DNA of 53,660 nt from CAYSUS01 sp964434165 (GTDB lineage: Bacteria; Planctomycetota; Planctomycetia; Pirellulales; Thermoguttaceae), in assembly GCA_964434165.1 (NCBI GenBank), contig CAYSUS010000050.1, positions 1 through 53,660 of the forward strand, read 5' to 3'. Positions 8,130 to 16,999 of the stretch are shown here, piece after piece (position 1 is the stretch's first letter; the number at the start of each line of letters is the position of its first letter). A model generated the notes under the pieces. That model worked only from the letters and a program-made list of their open reading frames with translations. It made no database searches and was not told the origin of the DNA. A program made the position numbers and the translations under genes.

Positions 8130-9482
8130 TCAGAACCCGAGCCCCGGCCCGCGCAAGACGGCCGTTTCCAGCATCCCGTCGGTGATCCGGAACATGCCGG
8201 GATAGCGCTTGGCCCACTCGGCGTTGGCCGCGGGGCAGTACTGCCGGGCATTGCCCTCGATGGCCGCCACCGTGGGAATCCTGGCCGAGAGCGAGGCCGA
8301 GTGCAGGAACGAGTAGCCCGGGCAGGTCAGGTCCTGCACGCAGAGGAACATCCCGTGTTTCTGCGCGGCGGCGCCCATCAGGAGGGCCTCGGTGTGCCCC
8401 TTGCAGGCCTTCAGCGCCACGCCCGAGTAGCCCAGTTCGCGGGCCAGCAGCAGGCTTTCGTAATCGACCAGCGACTCGTCGATCACCACCGGCTTGATCC
8501 GGGCGGCCTCGTGCATTTTGAGGTCGGGGTGGGCCTTCAGGTCGCGATGCGTGGGCTGCTCGATGTACTGGAGGCGCTTGAGCGCCTGGGGCGAACGCTC
8601 CCCGACCTCGGCCAGCCACTGGAGCACGTACTCGACGCTCCGGCACTTCTCGTTGAAGTCGGCCGAGTAGCACCACTCGGTGCAGGCGCGCGCGGCCTGG
8701 GCCTCGGCCGCCACGCGCTCGACCGACACGACGCGCTCCACGTCCCAGTCCAGGTCGTCGCCGTTGAGCTTGATCTTCAGGTGCGAAAGGCCGTCGGCGG
8801 CGATCCACTCGCCGAGGGTCTCGGGCAGGCCGTCGCCCACCGGCGCGGCCACGTCGGCCGGCGTGAGCGGGTCGAGCGCGCCGACGAGGTGATAAAGCGG
8901 CATGCGCGGCTTGGGCTCGCGGAGCGTGTAGCGGTCGAGGTACTCGCCGGCGAACTCCCCGCCCAGGTAATGGCCCATGTCGTGATTGACGAACTCCGGG
9001 CCCAGGAGGTTGTAGGAATTGTGCCCCAGCGACTTGCCGTAGGCGTCGTGGAGGGCCGCCTCCAGCGGACTGGCGGCCACGAGCTGGGCCAGGCGCGGCA
9101 TGGGCTCGGTGGGGCTGCGCCCCTGCATGACCTCCAGGGCCGCGGCCTCGTGGTCGCGTGCCAGGGCGTGGGTGATCTCCAGGGGGTGGCCGAAGTCGGA
9201 GAAGCCGTTGGCCCGCTCGACCAGGCGCCGCGCCAGCGCGTCCATGGCGTCGAGGGTCTGGTCGGGCGCAAGCACGCTGCTGGGCCAGGCCCAGACGCTG
9301 CCCAGCGGCATGGAGCCCATTCCCGCTGCCCGGCGGCCGTCGCGGGTCTCGACCTCGGCGGTCACGTGCAGCAGGACCACGTCATTGAGCACGCGCCCGC
9401 CGAACTTGATCGGCGTGCGGTAGTCGAAGTGCTCGGTGCGGCTTGCGACCTGGGTGAGGCGGATGTCGGTGGGCTGGGGCAC
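8130..9482 (-). CDS. Mandelate racemase/muconate lactonizing enzyme family protein (enolase superfamily)
   Basis: About 450 residues. The start chosen is GTG (reading VPQPTDIRL), preceded by GAGGAG at good spacing; the frame stays open upstream, but that stretch looks like noise. Enolase-superfamily features are seen in order: HLKIKLNG (the KxK catalytic region), CYSADFNEKC, RLQYIEQPT and VVIDESL, which supply the metal-ligand acidic residues, then KACKGHTEA. Such enzymes abstract a proton alpha to a carboxylate on sugar acids or related compounds; the substrate cannot be read from sequence. It is a soluble stand-alone gene without sugar-acid neighbours. The product converges on the DCC protein. 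Confidence 0.82.
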   Translation of the reverse strand: MPQPTDIRLTQVASRTEHFDYRTPIKFGGRVLNDVVLLHVTAEVETRDGRRAAGMGSMPLGSVWAWPSSVLAPDQTLDAMDALARRLVERANGFSDFGHPLEITHALARDHEAAALEVMQGRSPTEPMPRLAQLVAASPLEAALHDAYGKSLGHNSYNLLGPEFVNHDMGHYLGGEFAGEYLDRYTLREPKPRMPLYHLVGALDPLTPADVAAPVGDGLPETLGEWIAADGLSHLKIKLNGDDLDWDVERVVSVERVAAEAQAARACTEWCYSADFNEKCRSVEYVLQWLAEVGERSPQALKRLQYIEQPTHRDLKAHPDLKMHEAARIKPVVIDESLVDYESLLLARELGYSGVALKACKGHTEALLMGAAAQKHGMFLCVQDLTCPGYSFLHSASLSARIPTVAAIEGNARQYCPAANAEWAKRYPGMFRITDGMLETAVLRGPGLGF

Positions 9483-9775
9483 AGCTTGCTCCTCAAGGGG
9501 ATGCAGGGAACCCGAACGCCGCGGCGGCGTGGCGGGGGCCTCCCGGGCGGCAAGCCGGCATGGTATCGCGGCACGTAGCGCGATTGCAAGGTGGGCGCGC
9601 ACCGCGGCCCTCTTCCCGGTCCGAAGGGGAGTGACCCGGAGTGAGCGATTTCGGCGGCGCTACGCGCCGCTTGCCAGGCGGGAGACCGGGTCGTGCGACG
9701 GCGCCGGCCCCCCCGTCTCCGAACACCGCTGTCCCGCCTGGCTCGGCCAACCGCTTCGGCGCGGCCGCCCGGGGC

Positions 9776-10411
9776 TCAGACCAGCTCTTTGCGGACCGCC
9801 CACACGGCCGCCTGGGTGCGATCCGAGACGCCGATCTTGCGAAGGATGTGCTGCACGTGCTCCTTGACGGTCTCGTAGCTGATGTGCAGGGCCTGGGCGA
9901 TCTCCTTGTTCGTCAGGCCGTAGGCGAGCTGCCGGAGGACCTCGCTCTCGCGCTGCGTGAGCGGGACTTCCACGTCGGCGGCCAGGCGCGGCGTGGCCAG
10001 GGCGCCGGTGACGCGCCGCAGCTCGTCGCGGGTCCAGGCGCTCTCGCCGGCCGCGGCCTGCCGGATGGCGTTGAGCAGGTCCTCGCGCGTCGCGCCCTTG
10101 AGCAGGTAGCCGCTGGCGCCCAGCGCGACGGAGCGGGCGATGTACGTGGGGTTGTCGAAGGTGGACAGCATCAACACGGGCATCTCGGGCTTGTCGAGCT
10201 TGATGCGCCCGAGGGCCGTCAGACCGTCGCCGCCGGGCATACGGATGTCGAGAAGGGCGACGTCCAGGTCGTTCTCCAGGGCGTACTTCACGGCGGCGTC
10301 CCCGGTGGACACCTCGGCGACGATCTCGACTTCCGTGTCGGCCAGCAGGCTTCTGAGCCCGCAACGAACGACTTCATGATCGTCCGCGATCAACACTCTG
10401 ATCTTGCTCAT
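9776..10411 (-). CDS. NarL/FixJ-type response regulator
   Basis: 211 residues. The receiver domain (about 4-120) has the acidic pair DD at 10-11, phosphoacceptor Asp55 in LLDIRMPG, and Lys in GYLLKG. The C-terminal LuxR-type helix-turn-helix (about 148-205) reads LTQRESEVLRQLAYGLTNKE then ISYETVKEHVQHIL. It should be a DNA-binding regulator phosphorylated by the kinase encoded just upstream, whose TGA overlaps this ATG (ATGA). Targets are unknown. Confidence 0.93.
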   Translation of the reverse strand: MSKIRVLIADDHEVVRCGLRSLLADTEVEIVAEVSTGDAAVKYALENDLDVALLDIRMPGGDGLTALGRIKLDKPEMPVLMLSTFDNPTYIARSVALGASGYLLKGATREDLLNAIRQAAAGESAWTRDELRRVTGALATPRLAADVEVPLTQRESEVLRQLAYGLTNKEIAQALHISYETVKEHVQHILRKIGVSDRTQAAVWAVRKELV

Positions 10412-11319
10412 TCAGAACTCCGATCCTTAGCATGAACCAATTCGCGGCGGCAAGGGGCGCGCGCGACCGGCAGCTCGACCAGGATTCGAGCCCCCCACCC
10501 CGGAGTGCTCTCGATCAAGGCCCTTCCGTTGAGCAGCCGAGCCCGCTCCCGTATGCCCGCCAACCCAAATCGGCTTCGCCCCACACAGTCCGGGTCGAAA
10601 CCGACACCCCAGTCCCGGATCTCCAGATCGATCCGGGCCTCCGAATGCACCAGGCGAATCAAGGCACGATCCGACTGGCTGTGCCGCTTGACGTTGGTCA
10701 GCGCCTCCTGCGCGATCCGGAAGATCGTGCTTTCCAGGAGCGGCTCCAACCGCTCCAGCGGCATTCGATGCACGAATTCCACTTGTGGCCCCTCGGCCAG
10801 GTGTTCCTCGATCAGGCAGTTGATCGCGGCCACCACGCCCCACTCGTCGAGCACGGGGGGTCGCAGGCCCTGGATCAATGCCCGGGCCTCGCCCAGCGCG
10901 TGGGCGAGCAGGTGGCTGGCCCGCCGTACCTCGGTCTGCGCGCTGGCCTGATCCATGGAAGCCCGCCCCAGCGCGGTCTCCAGGTGCATTCGCGCTCCGG
11001 TGATGTGCTGGATCAGGCCGTCGTGTATCTCGAAGGCGATCAATTGGCGTTCGCGCTCGTAATGCTGATGCATCCAGGACGGGCCTCCCGGGGGCAGCTT
11101 CGCCTCGACGTCCCCGGGCGCGGACGGCGGAGCCGACGACCGCGGAATATGCGGCGACGCCGACTGCGCACCCCTCCCCGATACCGCCTCGGCGTCCCCA
11201 AGCAGACCGCCCATCGCGTTAGCGGCGGCCGGATCGCCCGCCAGACCGCGCTTCCCCTCGCCTCTGGTTGTTTCGGGGTTCCTCACCACAGTGGTACCGT
11301 GGTTTCCCACGTACTCCAT
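10408..11319 (-). CDS. NarX/DegS-type sensor histidine kinase lacking a membrane sensor
   Basis: 303 residues. The HisKA_3 dimerisation region has the phosphoacceptor His99 in AFEIHDGLIQHITG. It is followed by a HATPase_c domain with N box RIAQEALTNVKRHS, G1 box IRDWGVGFDPD and G2 region FGLAGIRERARLL. The first 80 residues are low-complexity and contain no transmembrane or recognisable PAS/GAF domain, so the signal must reach it another way. The start is uncertain: ATG 11319 gives the longest form, but a Met near residue 83 (MHQHYERER), behind GGGAGG, would give a bare kinase core. It is translationally coupled to the response regulator. Confidence 0.88.
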   Translation of the reverse strand: MEYVGNHGTTVVRNPETTRGEGKRGLAGDPAAANAMGGLLGDAEAVSGRGAQSASPHIPRSSAPPSAPGDVEAKLPPGGPSWMHQHYERERQLIAFEIHDGLIQHITGARMHLETALGRASMDQASAQTEVRRASHLLAHALGEARALIQGLRPPVLDEWGVVAAINCLIEEHLAEGPQVEFVHRMPLERLEPLLESTIFRIAQEALTNVKRHSQSDRALIRLVHSEARIDLEIRDWGVGFDPDCVGRSRFGLAGIRERARLLNGRALIESTPGWGARILVELPVARAPCRRELVHAKDRSSE

Positions 11320-11937
11320 CCGGATGGTTTAGCCTACACTCAGACGGCTGCCAGTAAAAGGGGTGGCAATCTCGAATTCCCGCACGGCGATGAACCGATT
11401 CCGTTCACGCCATTACCCCAACCTGCTCCCCTCGAATAGCTGACCCATCGAACCCCTCTCTATCATACCAAGGGTGCGGTTGGAGGGGAGGTGCCTAGTC
11501 GGTTTTTGGGGGGATTTGCCCCGATTGTGCGCGGATATCGTGGGTTTTGTGCCGTTCGTTAGGGTGTGCGGTTGTAGCCTGCAGAGGGGTTGAGGCACGA
11601 TTGGTGGAAGTGATATCACCTCTTCGTGGGTATGTCAAGTGGGTGGAATGAAGAAAGCGATCGCGCCAGGGGGCCCCGCCAGATCGTCGCAGGCGTGGGT
11701 TTCCCTGGTCGTTGGGGATTCCGTCCCCCCAGCCTTTCGTGGCCACGGTTCAGGCCACCTCGGGAGGGCCGCACCCGGCAGGCAGGTCGGTTGCCACGAG
11801 CCCCCGACCCTGGCTATGATGCAGGGCTCGCAAGTCACTGATCCGCGTCCAGATGGCGAGGAAGGAAGACGGATCAGGGCTGGTCAGCACCACGGCCAGT
11901 CGATAGGCACAACACCCTGCGAAGGAGAAGCGAACTG
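11320..11937. promoter_or_regulatory. Divergent intergenic region with promoter for cysC
   Basis: 618 bp between the kinase gene and cysC, with T-rich patches unusual for this window. A strong promoter for cysC is TTGCCA (11791-11796), an 18-nt spacer and TATGAT (11815-11820), giving a leader of about 110 nt. A perfect 10-bp palindrome GTGATATCAC lies near 11610-11620 and could be an operator. For the kinase on the minus strand only a weak TTTACT-N16-TAGGCT is seen. No coding frame here looks real. Confidence 0.5.
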
Positions 11938-12600
11938 ATGGCGGATGATCCGAACGTCCAGGTCCACTGGCACGAGCACTCCGTCTCCCGCAGGGAGAGG
12001 GAGGCGCTGAACGGGCACAAGGGCTGCGTGATCTGGTTTACCGGGCTGAGTGCCTGCGGGAAGAGCACGGTCGCGAATCTGTTGGACCACAAGCTGCACT
12101 CGCTGGGCGTGCGGAGCTTCGTCCTCGACGGCGACAACGTTCGACACGGCCTGAACGCGGGGCCAGGCATGCTTCGCGAGAGACACGGCGAGGAGTTCGC
12201 CAGGCGGTTCGGCCTCGGCTTCTCGGCCGAGGATCGCGAGGAGAACATCCGCCGGATCGGCGCGGTGGCCAAGCTGTTCTGCGAGGCGGGGGTCGTGGCC
12301 ATTACCGCGTTCATCAGCCCGTACCGGGCCGATCGCGACCGCGTCCGCGCCCACCTGGACGACGGCGACTTCGTCGAGGTGTTCGTCGATACCCCGCTGG
12401 AAGTCTGCGAGCGGCGCGACCCGAAGGGCCTGTACAAGAAAGCCCGCGCGGGCCAGATCAAGGGATTCACCGGGATCGACGATCCCTACGAGGCGCCGCG
12501 AGAGCCGGAACTGGTGCTCGACGGCGGCGCAAGGCCCGCCGAGGAACTGGCCGAGGAAGTGCTGTCGTACTTGCGCTCGTCGGGCAGGATCGCCTCGTGA
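11938..12600 (+). CDS. cysC: Adenylylsulfate kinase
   Basis: 220 residues. CysC phosphorylates adenosine 5'-phosphosulfate to PAPS. The P-loop GLSACGKST at 36-44 has Ala-Cys where Ser-Gly or Gly-Ala is common. Family motifs follow: VLDGDNVRHGLN, LGFSAEDREENIRRIGAVAK, AFISPYRADRDRVR, FVDTPLEVCERRDPKGLYKK and GFTGIDDPYEAP. The length is typical for a stand-alone CysC. GAAGGAG precedes the ATG. No sulfate-adenylyltransferase genes adjoin it. PAPS would serve reductive assimilation or sulfation; the sulfatase at 20.5 kb shows the organism meets sulfate esters, but a link is only inference. Confidence 0.95.
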   Translation: MADDPNVQVHWHEHSVSRREREALNGHKGCVIWFTGLSACGKSTVANLLDHKLHSLGVRSFVLDGDNVRHGLNAGPGMLRERHGEEFARRFGLGFSAEDREENIRRIGAVAKLFCEAGVVAITAFISPYRADRDRVRAHLDDGDFVEVFVDTPLEVCERRDPKGLYKKARAGQIKGFTGIDDPYEAPREPELVLDGGARPAEELAEEVLSYLRSSGRIAS

Positions 12601-12649
12601 GACCGCGCGCTGTTTCGCCGAAAAACCGCTGAAACGCGCGAAAAGGTAC

Positions 12650-12679
12650 TTGACGGTCCCGTGCAAGAGGCGCTACATT
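12650..12679 (+). promoter_or_regulatory. Sigma-70-type promoter for the BON-domain gene
   Basis: TTGACG (12650-12655), 18-nt spacer, TACATT (12674-12679). The next gene starts at 12898, so the transcript would carry a leader of more than 200 nt. Just after the promoter is GTGAGGATTCT followed by GACCCC, a pairing also seen near 18567-18587. Confidence 0.6.
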
Positions 12680-12897
12680 AATCACGTGAGGATTCTTTCT
12701 GGCTGACCCCCCAGAGCCGCATTATTCCAAGACACCGCGGGGAGTCTGTCCGCGAGTCGGTGGGGCGGGAATTGAACCGGAGGGACCCGGCCGTCGCAGC
12801 CGTGGTGGGGGTCGAGTCCTTCGGGAGTGTTTCACCCACGCGCGATCGCGCGTGGGTGGAGTGTGACCGACTGTCCAAGGAAGGGGGCGACGCGTTC

Positions 12898-13122
12898 ATG
12901 GCTGACGCGACGGTGGCGAGTCTTCATTGCCGGGCTCAGACGGCGCTGTCCACCAGTCCGATCTACGAGCTTCGCGATCTCCGCGTGGAGCAGCACAACG
13001 GCAGTTTGCTGATCTCCGGCAGCGTGTCGAGCTTCTACCACAAGCAGTTGGCTCAGGAAGTCGTCCGCGCCGTGTGCAGCCACGCCCACGTGGAGGTGAT
13101 GAACCAGATCGAAGTTCGGTAG
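12898..13122 (+). CDS. Small BON-domain protein
   Basis: 74 residues. The sequence LRDLRVEQHNGSLLISGSVS, then FYHKQLAQEVVRAV and ending VEVMNQIEVR, fits a single BON domain (beta-alpha-beta fold), usually linked to membrane or phospholipid binding and stress. No signal peptide or lipobox is seen, so this is a minimal cytoplasmic form. The ATG at 12898 was chosen because the domain begins shortly after it; the frame is open for longer upstream, but that stretch is within the leader. GGAAGGGGG lies upstream. Confidence 0.75.
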   Translation: MADATVASLHCRAQTALSTSPIYELRDLRVEQHNGSLLISGSVSSFYHKQLAQEVVRAVCSHAHVEVMNQIEVR

Positions 13123-13240
13123 GCGGCGGGGGCCGCGCGGTGCGTCGGGTCGCGGTTGGCGATCGGCGCGTGGAGGACGTTCGCCAGCGCGTATCTCTCT
13201 GGGCGCTCGGCCCGACCTCGCGCCCCAGCGGGGCCGGTCA

Positions 13241-13678
13241 TCACGGGCTGGAAAGCGCGAAATCGGCCTCGTCGCTTCCGCCCGGCGGAACCTCAAAGGT
13301 CAGCTCGGTCTGGATGTTGTACCGCTTCGGTACCCGCTCCGGCGTGACGGGGATGATCTGGCCGTGGGGGCCTTCGCGGGCCTGGTACGTGCGGACCCAG
13401 ACGCGGTGGTTGCCCACGACCGCGCCGGGCCGACCGTCCAGGGCAGTGAGCTGGTAGCGGCCTTGCTCGTCGGTGACGCCGTACGAGCCGGGGCCCGCCT
13501 CGAGGTCGTCCCCTTCGCGCATGGGCTCGAAGCCGACGCGGGCCCCGGCCAGCGGGGCGCCGTTGAGCGTGATCTCTCCCGAAACCGGGGCCACGGGATA
13601 CTCGGAGCCGCAGCCTGCCAGGCCGAGGGCGACCAGGGGCAGGATCGTCGCGGCGGCCGGCTTGAGAAGCCGGTGCAT
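13241..13678 (-). CDS. Lipoprotein with carboxypeptidase-regulatory-like domain
   Basis: About 145 residues from ATG 13678 (a GTG 33 nt upstream is possible). The lipoprotein signal MHRLLKPAAATILPLVALGL ends in the lipobox LAGC. A transthyretin/carboxypeptidase-regulatory-like beta-sandwich follows: VSGEITLNGAPLAGARVGF, YGVTDEQGRYQLTALDG and NHRVWVRTY. It lies immediately downstream of a DUF1559 gene on the same strand; this pairing is very common in planctomycetes, though its function is unknown. Expected at the cell surface or in the periplasm. Confidence 0.85.
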   Translation of the reverse strand: MHRLLKPAAATILPLVALGLAGCGSEYPVAPVSGEITLNGAPLAGARVGFEPMREGDDLEAGPGSYGVTDEQGRYQLTALDGRPGAVVGNHRVWVRTYQAREGPHGQIIPVTPERVPKRYNIQTELTFEVPPGGSDEADFALSSP

Positions 13679-13729
13679 GACCAGGTGAAGGGCGAGGCAG
13701 GCGCGCTGCACGCGGAGGGCCCTCTCTGC

Positions 13730-14704
13730 TTAGAAGCCGGAGACGAGCTCGCCGCCGGCGATCGTGGCGAGATCCTCGAAGAGGTTGCCGTCGATGTTGG
13801 GGTTGATGCCGCGGACCGACCCGTCGCCGAGCACGAAGTTGATCACGCCGCCGGCGTGCAGGCTGGCGAACGCGCGGTGGCACTGCCAGAACATGCCGCC
13901 GTTGACCGTGTTGCACTGCGTGAAGTCGGGGATCCGCGTGTACGACTCGAGCTGCGGCGTGGCCAGGTTGTGGAAGGAGTGCGTGCTGGCCCAGAAGGTC
14001 CTGCGGGGAAAGTCGGTCTTGGTGTGGTACTCGCCGACCAAGAGGGTGTTGGACGTGCCGTCGCGCATCCCGTCGAAGGTCTCCACGTCGTGGCCGCCGA
14101 TGCCCACCATGTGCAGCGGCCCCCGGGTGACCATGTGGTCGATCGCCGTGGGCGCGTAGGGCGGGTAGTCCCAGTACCCGTTCTCCGAGCCCCACCGGCT
14201 GCCCGCCACGCCCTTGTACGACCCCGGCGCAATGGCCTCGTCGGTCGGTCCCTGATTCGGCTTCTGCAGATCCCGGGTTCTGAGGTCGGAAGGGCAGGCC
14301 ATCACCGCCACCGGGGTCTTGAGCACCGGCAGGTTGTCCTCGTGGGAGTTGTACACGTTGGAGTTGTACTGGTCGAACAGGGCGTTCTGCTCCAGGAAAG
14401 GCAGGATGGCGATCGCCCAGTTGATCAGCGCCTCGGGCCGCGTATTGCCCGTGCCCGAGTGCAGCCCGCCCGGCGGAAGCGTACTCACCGCGCTGTGGTA
14501 GTTGTGCAAGGCCAGCCCGATCTGCTTGAGGTTGTTCGAGCACTGGGCTCGTCGGGCGGCCTCGCGCGCGGCCTGCACCGCGGGAAGCAGCAGCGAGATG
14601 AGGATGCCGATGATCGTGATCACCACCAACAACTCGACAAGCGTGAAGCCCCCACCCGCTGTGGAGGGGCGACTCAAGGGTCGGCTGCCTGAATGGACGC
14701 GCAC
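13730..14704 (-). CDS. DUF1559 prepilin-like protein
   Basis: 324 residues from a GTG start behind GAGGTGA. The N-terminus has a type IV pilin/pseudopilin cleavage and methylation motif, GGGFTLVELLVVITIIGIL, followed by PAVQAAREAARRAQCSNNLK and IGLALHNYHSAVSTLPPGG, the classic DUF1559 opening. Conserved late motifs include DGTSNTLLVGE, and LHAGGVINFVLGDGSV (the family's H-x9-DG region). It is probably processed by a prepilin peptidase and displayed at the cell envelope. It is operonic with the lipoprotein gene 51 nt downstream. Confidence 0.93.
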   Translation of the reverse strand: MRVHSGSRPLSRPSTAGGGFTLVELLVVITIIGILISLLLPAVQAAREAARRAQCSNNLKQIGLALHNYHSAVSTLPPGGLHSGTGNTRPEALINWAIAILPFLEQNALFDQYNSNVYNSHEDNLPVLKTPVAVMACPSDLRTRDLQKPNQGPTDEAIAPGSYKGVAGSRWGSENGYWDYPPYAPTAIDHMVTRGPLHMVGIGGHDVETFDGMRDGTSNTLLVGEYHTKTDFPRRTFWASTHSFHNLATPQLESYTRIPDFTQCNTVNGGMFWQCHRAFASLHAGGVINFVLGDGSVRGINPNIDGNLFEDLATIAGGELVSGF

Positions 14705-14793
14705 GATTCACCTCGATTCGAAAGCCCTTCTTGGCGAGTTGGGCGGACCACGGGGGCGGGATCCTCTCTTCTCGCAGCGCCGGCCAGGCGCGC

Positions 14794-14821
14794 GGACTTC
14801 GGCGAGCGAGGACTCCCGAAG
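14794..14821. repeat. Degenerate copy of the 33-bp palindromic repeat
   Basis: GGACTTC at the left and CGAGGACTCC then CGAAG at the right align with the copy at 8080-8112, with a 2-nt gap and a few mismatches. It lies between the radical SAM gene (ends 14845) and the DUF1559 start (14704), both on the minus strand. Confidence 0.45.
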
Positions 14822-14844
14822 CTTCAGTCTAGGGGCGATGTGCT

Positions 14845-16860
14845 TCAGACGCAACGTCCTGGCCAGGGGATCGGCGGGAACCGAGCCTCGCGGATCTCGG
14901 TCATGGCCGCTCCTGCTTGCTCGGCAAGCCGCTCCAACGCCGCCTGTCCGGCGCCGCGGCTCCCGCCCCTCTCTTCGCAGCGCCGGCATTCGTCCGCAAT
15001 CCGCTGATGCACCACCTCGTACGCCGCGACCAGGGCAGAATCGCGATGCTGGGGATTCAAAGCGAATCGCAGCTCCGCGTCGGCCAGGTCGGCCAGCTCC
15101 GCGACCAGCGGGTCCATCCAGCCGGGCTGGGGCCGCTCGTAGTCGGAGAAGTGCCGCACGCGCTCGGGCGTGAGCACGCGCCGGTACTCGAGGATCCGGC
15201 GGGTCTCCGAGTCGTACAGCGGAATCGTAAACGGGCTGCTGGCGATGCGCATCCCCCGGTGCGACAGCGCCGCGAGGACCAGCCGGCGCAAGGACTCGAG
15301 CAGCTCCTCGGCCGTGGTGTCGAAATCGGTCAGCAGGATGAACACCGTGTAGTCCTGCCGCGTCCCCTCCAGGGCGCCGAGCACGGTCTCCAACTGCCCC
15401 AGGGTGTGACGCTTGCGCCATCGTGCGAGCACCTCCGGATGAAACGACTCGGCGCCGAGCTGGACCATCGGCTTGAGCCGGTCGATCCAGGCGAGCAGCT
15501 CCGGGTGGACGTCGCCCGCGGGGCTCAGCAGCGTGCACGGGTTGGTCTGAAAGCTCAGCCGGTAGTGGTGCTTCAAGGGGCTGGTGTCCCACAGCCGCAA
15601 CAGCTCGATCGCCCGCCGGCGGTGCAGGAAGAAGTCCTCGTCGTACACCGCGGCCCAGGCGACCGGCAGCTCCTGAAGGTCGGGACGATCCGTGTGCTCG
15701 AAGAGCGGCCACCGCGTGACGCGCAGGGTTCCACCCTCGACGCGGGCGTGGGCCGCCTCGATCTCGGCAAGGAGCTGGCGCGCCGTCTTCGTGCGGACCT
15801 CCTGCCCGTGCAGCTTGGCGCAGAACGTGCATGCCCCGGGGCAGCCGCGGCCCCCGGTGAAGAACAGGCTATCGAAGGGGCGCTCGAACCCCGACAGCAG
15901 GGACCAGTCGAGCCGGTTCTCTTGCAGGACCTCGCTGCCGGTGACCGGCCGGACCAGGTTGCGCAGGCAGCGGCGCGAGCGCGCGCAGGCGTCGCCGTCC
16001 TCGTCGGCGGCCGTGCGCTCATACCCGTCCTGCGGCAGCGCGTTGTGGAAGGTGCGCTCGCCGTAACGGTAGGCCATGCCCGGGATCTCCGCAGCGCGAT
16101 CGCGCGAGTTGCGCAGCCGCGCCAGCTCGAGAAACCGGGCGAAGGTCACCTCGGCTTCGCCCGCCATGACGTAGTCCGCCCCAAGATCGTCAAGGACCTC
16201 GCGGGGATGGCTCGTGGCGGTGGGCCCGCCGAGCACGACTTCGGCATCGGAGAAGAGCCGCACGGCCCGCACGAACCCGGCGATCTGCTCGCAGTCGCCG
16301 CCCTCGATGCGAAATCCCACCACGTGGGGCCGCTCGTCCACGAGTCGCACGGCGAAGCGGCCTCCGACCGCGGCCAGGGCCTGCCAGGCGGGTTCGGTCA
16401 GTTCCCCTTCGGACGAGACAAGCGACTGCGGTCCTCCTCGGCGCTGTTCCAGCCGACGCAGGGCATCCAGGCACGCGGGCGACTGCATGTTCGACAGGTC
16501 GAACACCTCGGCTCCGTCAGCAGCGACGTCGATGGCGTGCAGGCGCCGCGCGCCGCGGTCGCGCAGCTCCCACCGCCGATGGCCCCCCGGAACGATCTCC
16601 AGGCCCGGCTTCCAGGATCGCATCCCGGACGCGAGCACGTCGGCCAGGTCGCCGCGGATTGGCCCCGGCACGAGCAGCGAGGCCTCGTCCCGATCGAGCC
16701 GCATGACCAGGCCGGGCTGGATCTGCACGATGGCCACCTCGGCCAGACCGCGGCGCGCGGCCCAGCTCCCCACGTCGAGCACGCCGCTGGGCCAGCCCGC
16801 GCAGCCGAAGAGCACGCGAATCGGCGTGTGACGGGCGGTCTGGCGGCTTGTCCGCGGCAT
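14845..16860 (-). CDS. B12-binding-domain radical SAM protein
   Basis: 671 residues from ATG 16860 (MPRTSRQTARHTPIRVLFGC); an open extension upstream is not conserved-looking and lies across the promoter region of the divergent gene. The N-terminal half contains a cobalamin-binding-like Rossmann region (VVLGGPTATSHPREVLDDLG, then YVMAGEAEVTF). The radical SAM core has CPGACTFC: Cys340, Cys344, Cys347 for the 4Fe-4S cluster. Later come RLSFQTNPCTLL, MVQLGAESFHPEVL and a C-terminal helical part. Such proteins do methyl transfer or other radical chemistry; the substrate is unknown. A TATAAT lies only 6 nt before the ATG, suggesting a leaderless mRNA. Confidence 0.85.
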   Translation of the reverse strand: MPRTSRQTARHTPIRVLFGCAGWPSGVLDVGSWAARRGLAEVAIVQIQPGLVMRLDRDEASLLVPGPIRGDLADVLASGMRSWKPGLEIVPGGHRRWELRDRGARRLHAIDVAADGAEVFDLSNMQSPACLDALRRLEQRRGGPQSLVSSEGELTEPAWQALAAVGGRFAVRLVDERPHVVGFRIEGGDCEQIAGFVRAVRLFSDAEVVLGGPTATSHPREVLDDLGADYVMAGEAEVTFARFLELARLRNSRDRAAEIPGMAYRYGERTFHNALPQDGYERTAADEDGDACARSRRCLRNLVRPVTGSEVLQENRLDWSLLSGFERPFDSLFFTGGRGCPGACTFCAKLHGQEVRTKTARQLLAEIEAAHARVEGGTLRVTRWPLFEHTDRPDLQELPVAWAAVYDEDFFLHRRRAIELLRLWDTSPLKHHYRLSFQTNPCTLLSPAGDVHPELLAWIDRLKPMVQLGAESFHPEVLARWRKRHTLGQLETVLGALEGTRQDYTVFILLTDFDTTAEELLESLRRLVLAALSHRGMRIASSPFTIPLYDSETRRILEYRRVLTPERVRHFSDYERPQPGWMDPLVAELADLADAELRFALNPQHRDSALVAAYEVVHQRIADECRRCEERGGSRGAGQAALERLAEQAGAAMTEIREARFPPIPWPGRCV

Positions 16861-16866
16861 GCGCTC

Positions 16867-16872
16867 ATTATA
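16867..16872 (-). promoter_or_regulatory. Consensus -10 placed for a leaderless transcript
   Basis: TATAAT on the minus strand followed by GAGCGC and then the ATG at 16860. Initiation at the usual distance from a -10 would fall on or next to the start codon. The -35 at 17-nt spacing is poor. No Shine-Dalgarno can fit. Confidence 0.5.
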
Positions 16873-16891
16873 GCCCGGCACCGCGACTCGC

Positions 16892-16920
16892 TTGATTTCC
16901 GCCGGAGGGCCGACCACAAT
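16892..16920 (+). promoter_or_regulatory. Candidate promoter for the Gfo/Idh/MocA gene
   Basis: TTGATT (16892-16897), 17-nt spacer, CACAAT (16915-16920), 80 nt before the ATG at 17000. It shares the 140-bp divergent region with the radical SAM gene. Confidence 0.45.
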
Positions 16921-16999
16921 CCAGACGAGGGCAACCCACCCCTTCGGCACCCGCCTCGGCCGCCCCGCCGTGCGCCAGCCACTTCTGGAGAACCACGCC

